Shown here: one piece after another, positions 5,486-5,508 of the stretch
How the letters are laid out: each line of letters begins with the position of its first letter
How positions within the stretch are numbered: the first letter of the stretch is position 1
Notes under the pieces: model-generated
Databases searched by the model: none
What the model was told of the DNA's origin: nothing
The model's input: the letters and a program-made list of their open reading frames with translations, nothing else
Position numbers and translations under genes: made by a program
Source: an uncultured bacterium
GTDB lineage: Bacteria; Bacillota; Clostridia; Lachnospirales; Lachnospiraceae
NCBI GenBank assembly: GCA_946061355.1
Contig: CAMGRE010000156.1
Span: forward strand, 1 to 5,508
Length of the DNA stretch: 5,508 nt
Direction of reading: 5' to 3'

Positions 5486-5491
5486 AAAGGA
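5486..5491 (+). promoter_or_regulatory. Ribosome binding site of the gene starting at 5498
   Basis: AAAGGA lies 6 bases before ATG 5498, a near-ideal Shine-Dalgarno arrangement. It is the main evidence that a gene begins here. Confidence 0.7.
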
Positions 5492-5497
5492 CAAGAT

Positions 5498-5508
5498 ATG
5501 AATATACT
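5498..5508 (+). CDS. Start of a gene truncated by the window edge, product unknown
   Basis: Only ATG AAT ATA CT is visible (Met-Asn-Ile-), behind AAAGGA at 5486-5491. The product cannot be named. By position it may be a further gene of the surface-sugar or flagellar region, on the same strand as the pse genes but separated from them by the palindromic element. That placement is inference. No clear sigma-70-type promoter was recognised in the 60 bases upstream. Confidence 0.5.

Overview
The window carries most of a nucleotide-sugar operon for pseudaminic acid (Pse), a nine-carbon sialic-acid-like sugar that bacteria attach to flagellin or build into capsule and O-polysaccharide. The roughly balanced base composition, purine-rich Shine-Dalgarno sites (AGGGAG, GAGGA, AAAGGA), overlapping genes and protein sequences suggest a Gram-positive Clostridia-type bacterium, possibly a motile member of the Lachnospiraceae. 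The taxonomic call is inference; the pathway call is strong.

Layout on the + strand: (1) the C-terminal ~200 residues of PseB, the UDP-GlcNAc 4,6-dehydratase/5-epimerase, cut by the window edge; (2) a 182-base gap with three consecutive hairpins and a possible 26-codon ORF; (3) pseC, aminotransferase; (4) pseF, CMP-Pse synthetase, whose start overlaps or abuts the pseC stop; (5) pseI, Pse synthase, overlapping pseF by 8 bases; (6) a 392-residue fusion of a PseH-like GNAT acetyltransferase and a formyltransferase-fold domain. PseB and PseC make the 4-amino altrose intermediate. The fusion protein presumably acylates that amine. PseI condenses the freed sugar with phosphoenolpyruvate, and PseF activates the product with CTP. 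The UDP-releasing hydrolase PseG is not in the window.

Immediately after the stop codon of the fusion gene lies a ~541-bp, almost fully palindromic element (4932-5472) with no convincing gene in it. It has ~15-bp ends, a strong central hairpin and near-identical 7-bp flanks that look like a target-site duplication. Internally, the same helix/loop pattern occurs twice, in opposite orientation, with compensating base changes. It is either a foldback (MITE-like) mobile element or a large structured RNA, or both, and is the least explained part of the window. A new gene begins at 5498 behind a good ribosome binding site, but only its first codons are visible.
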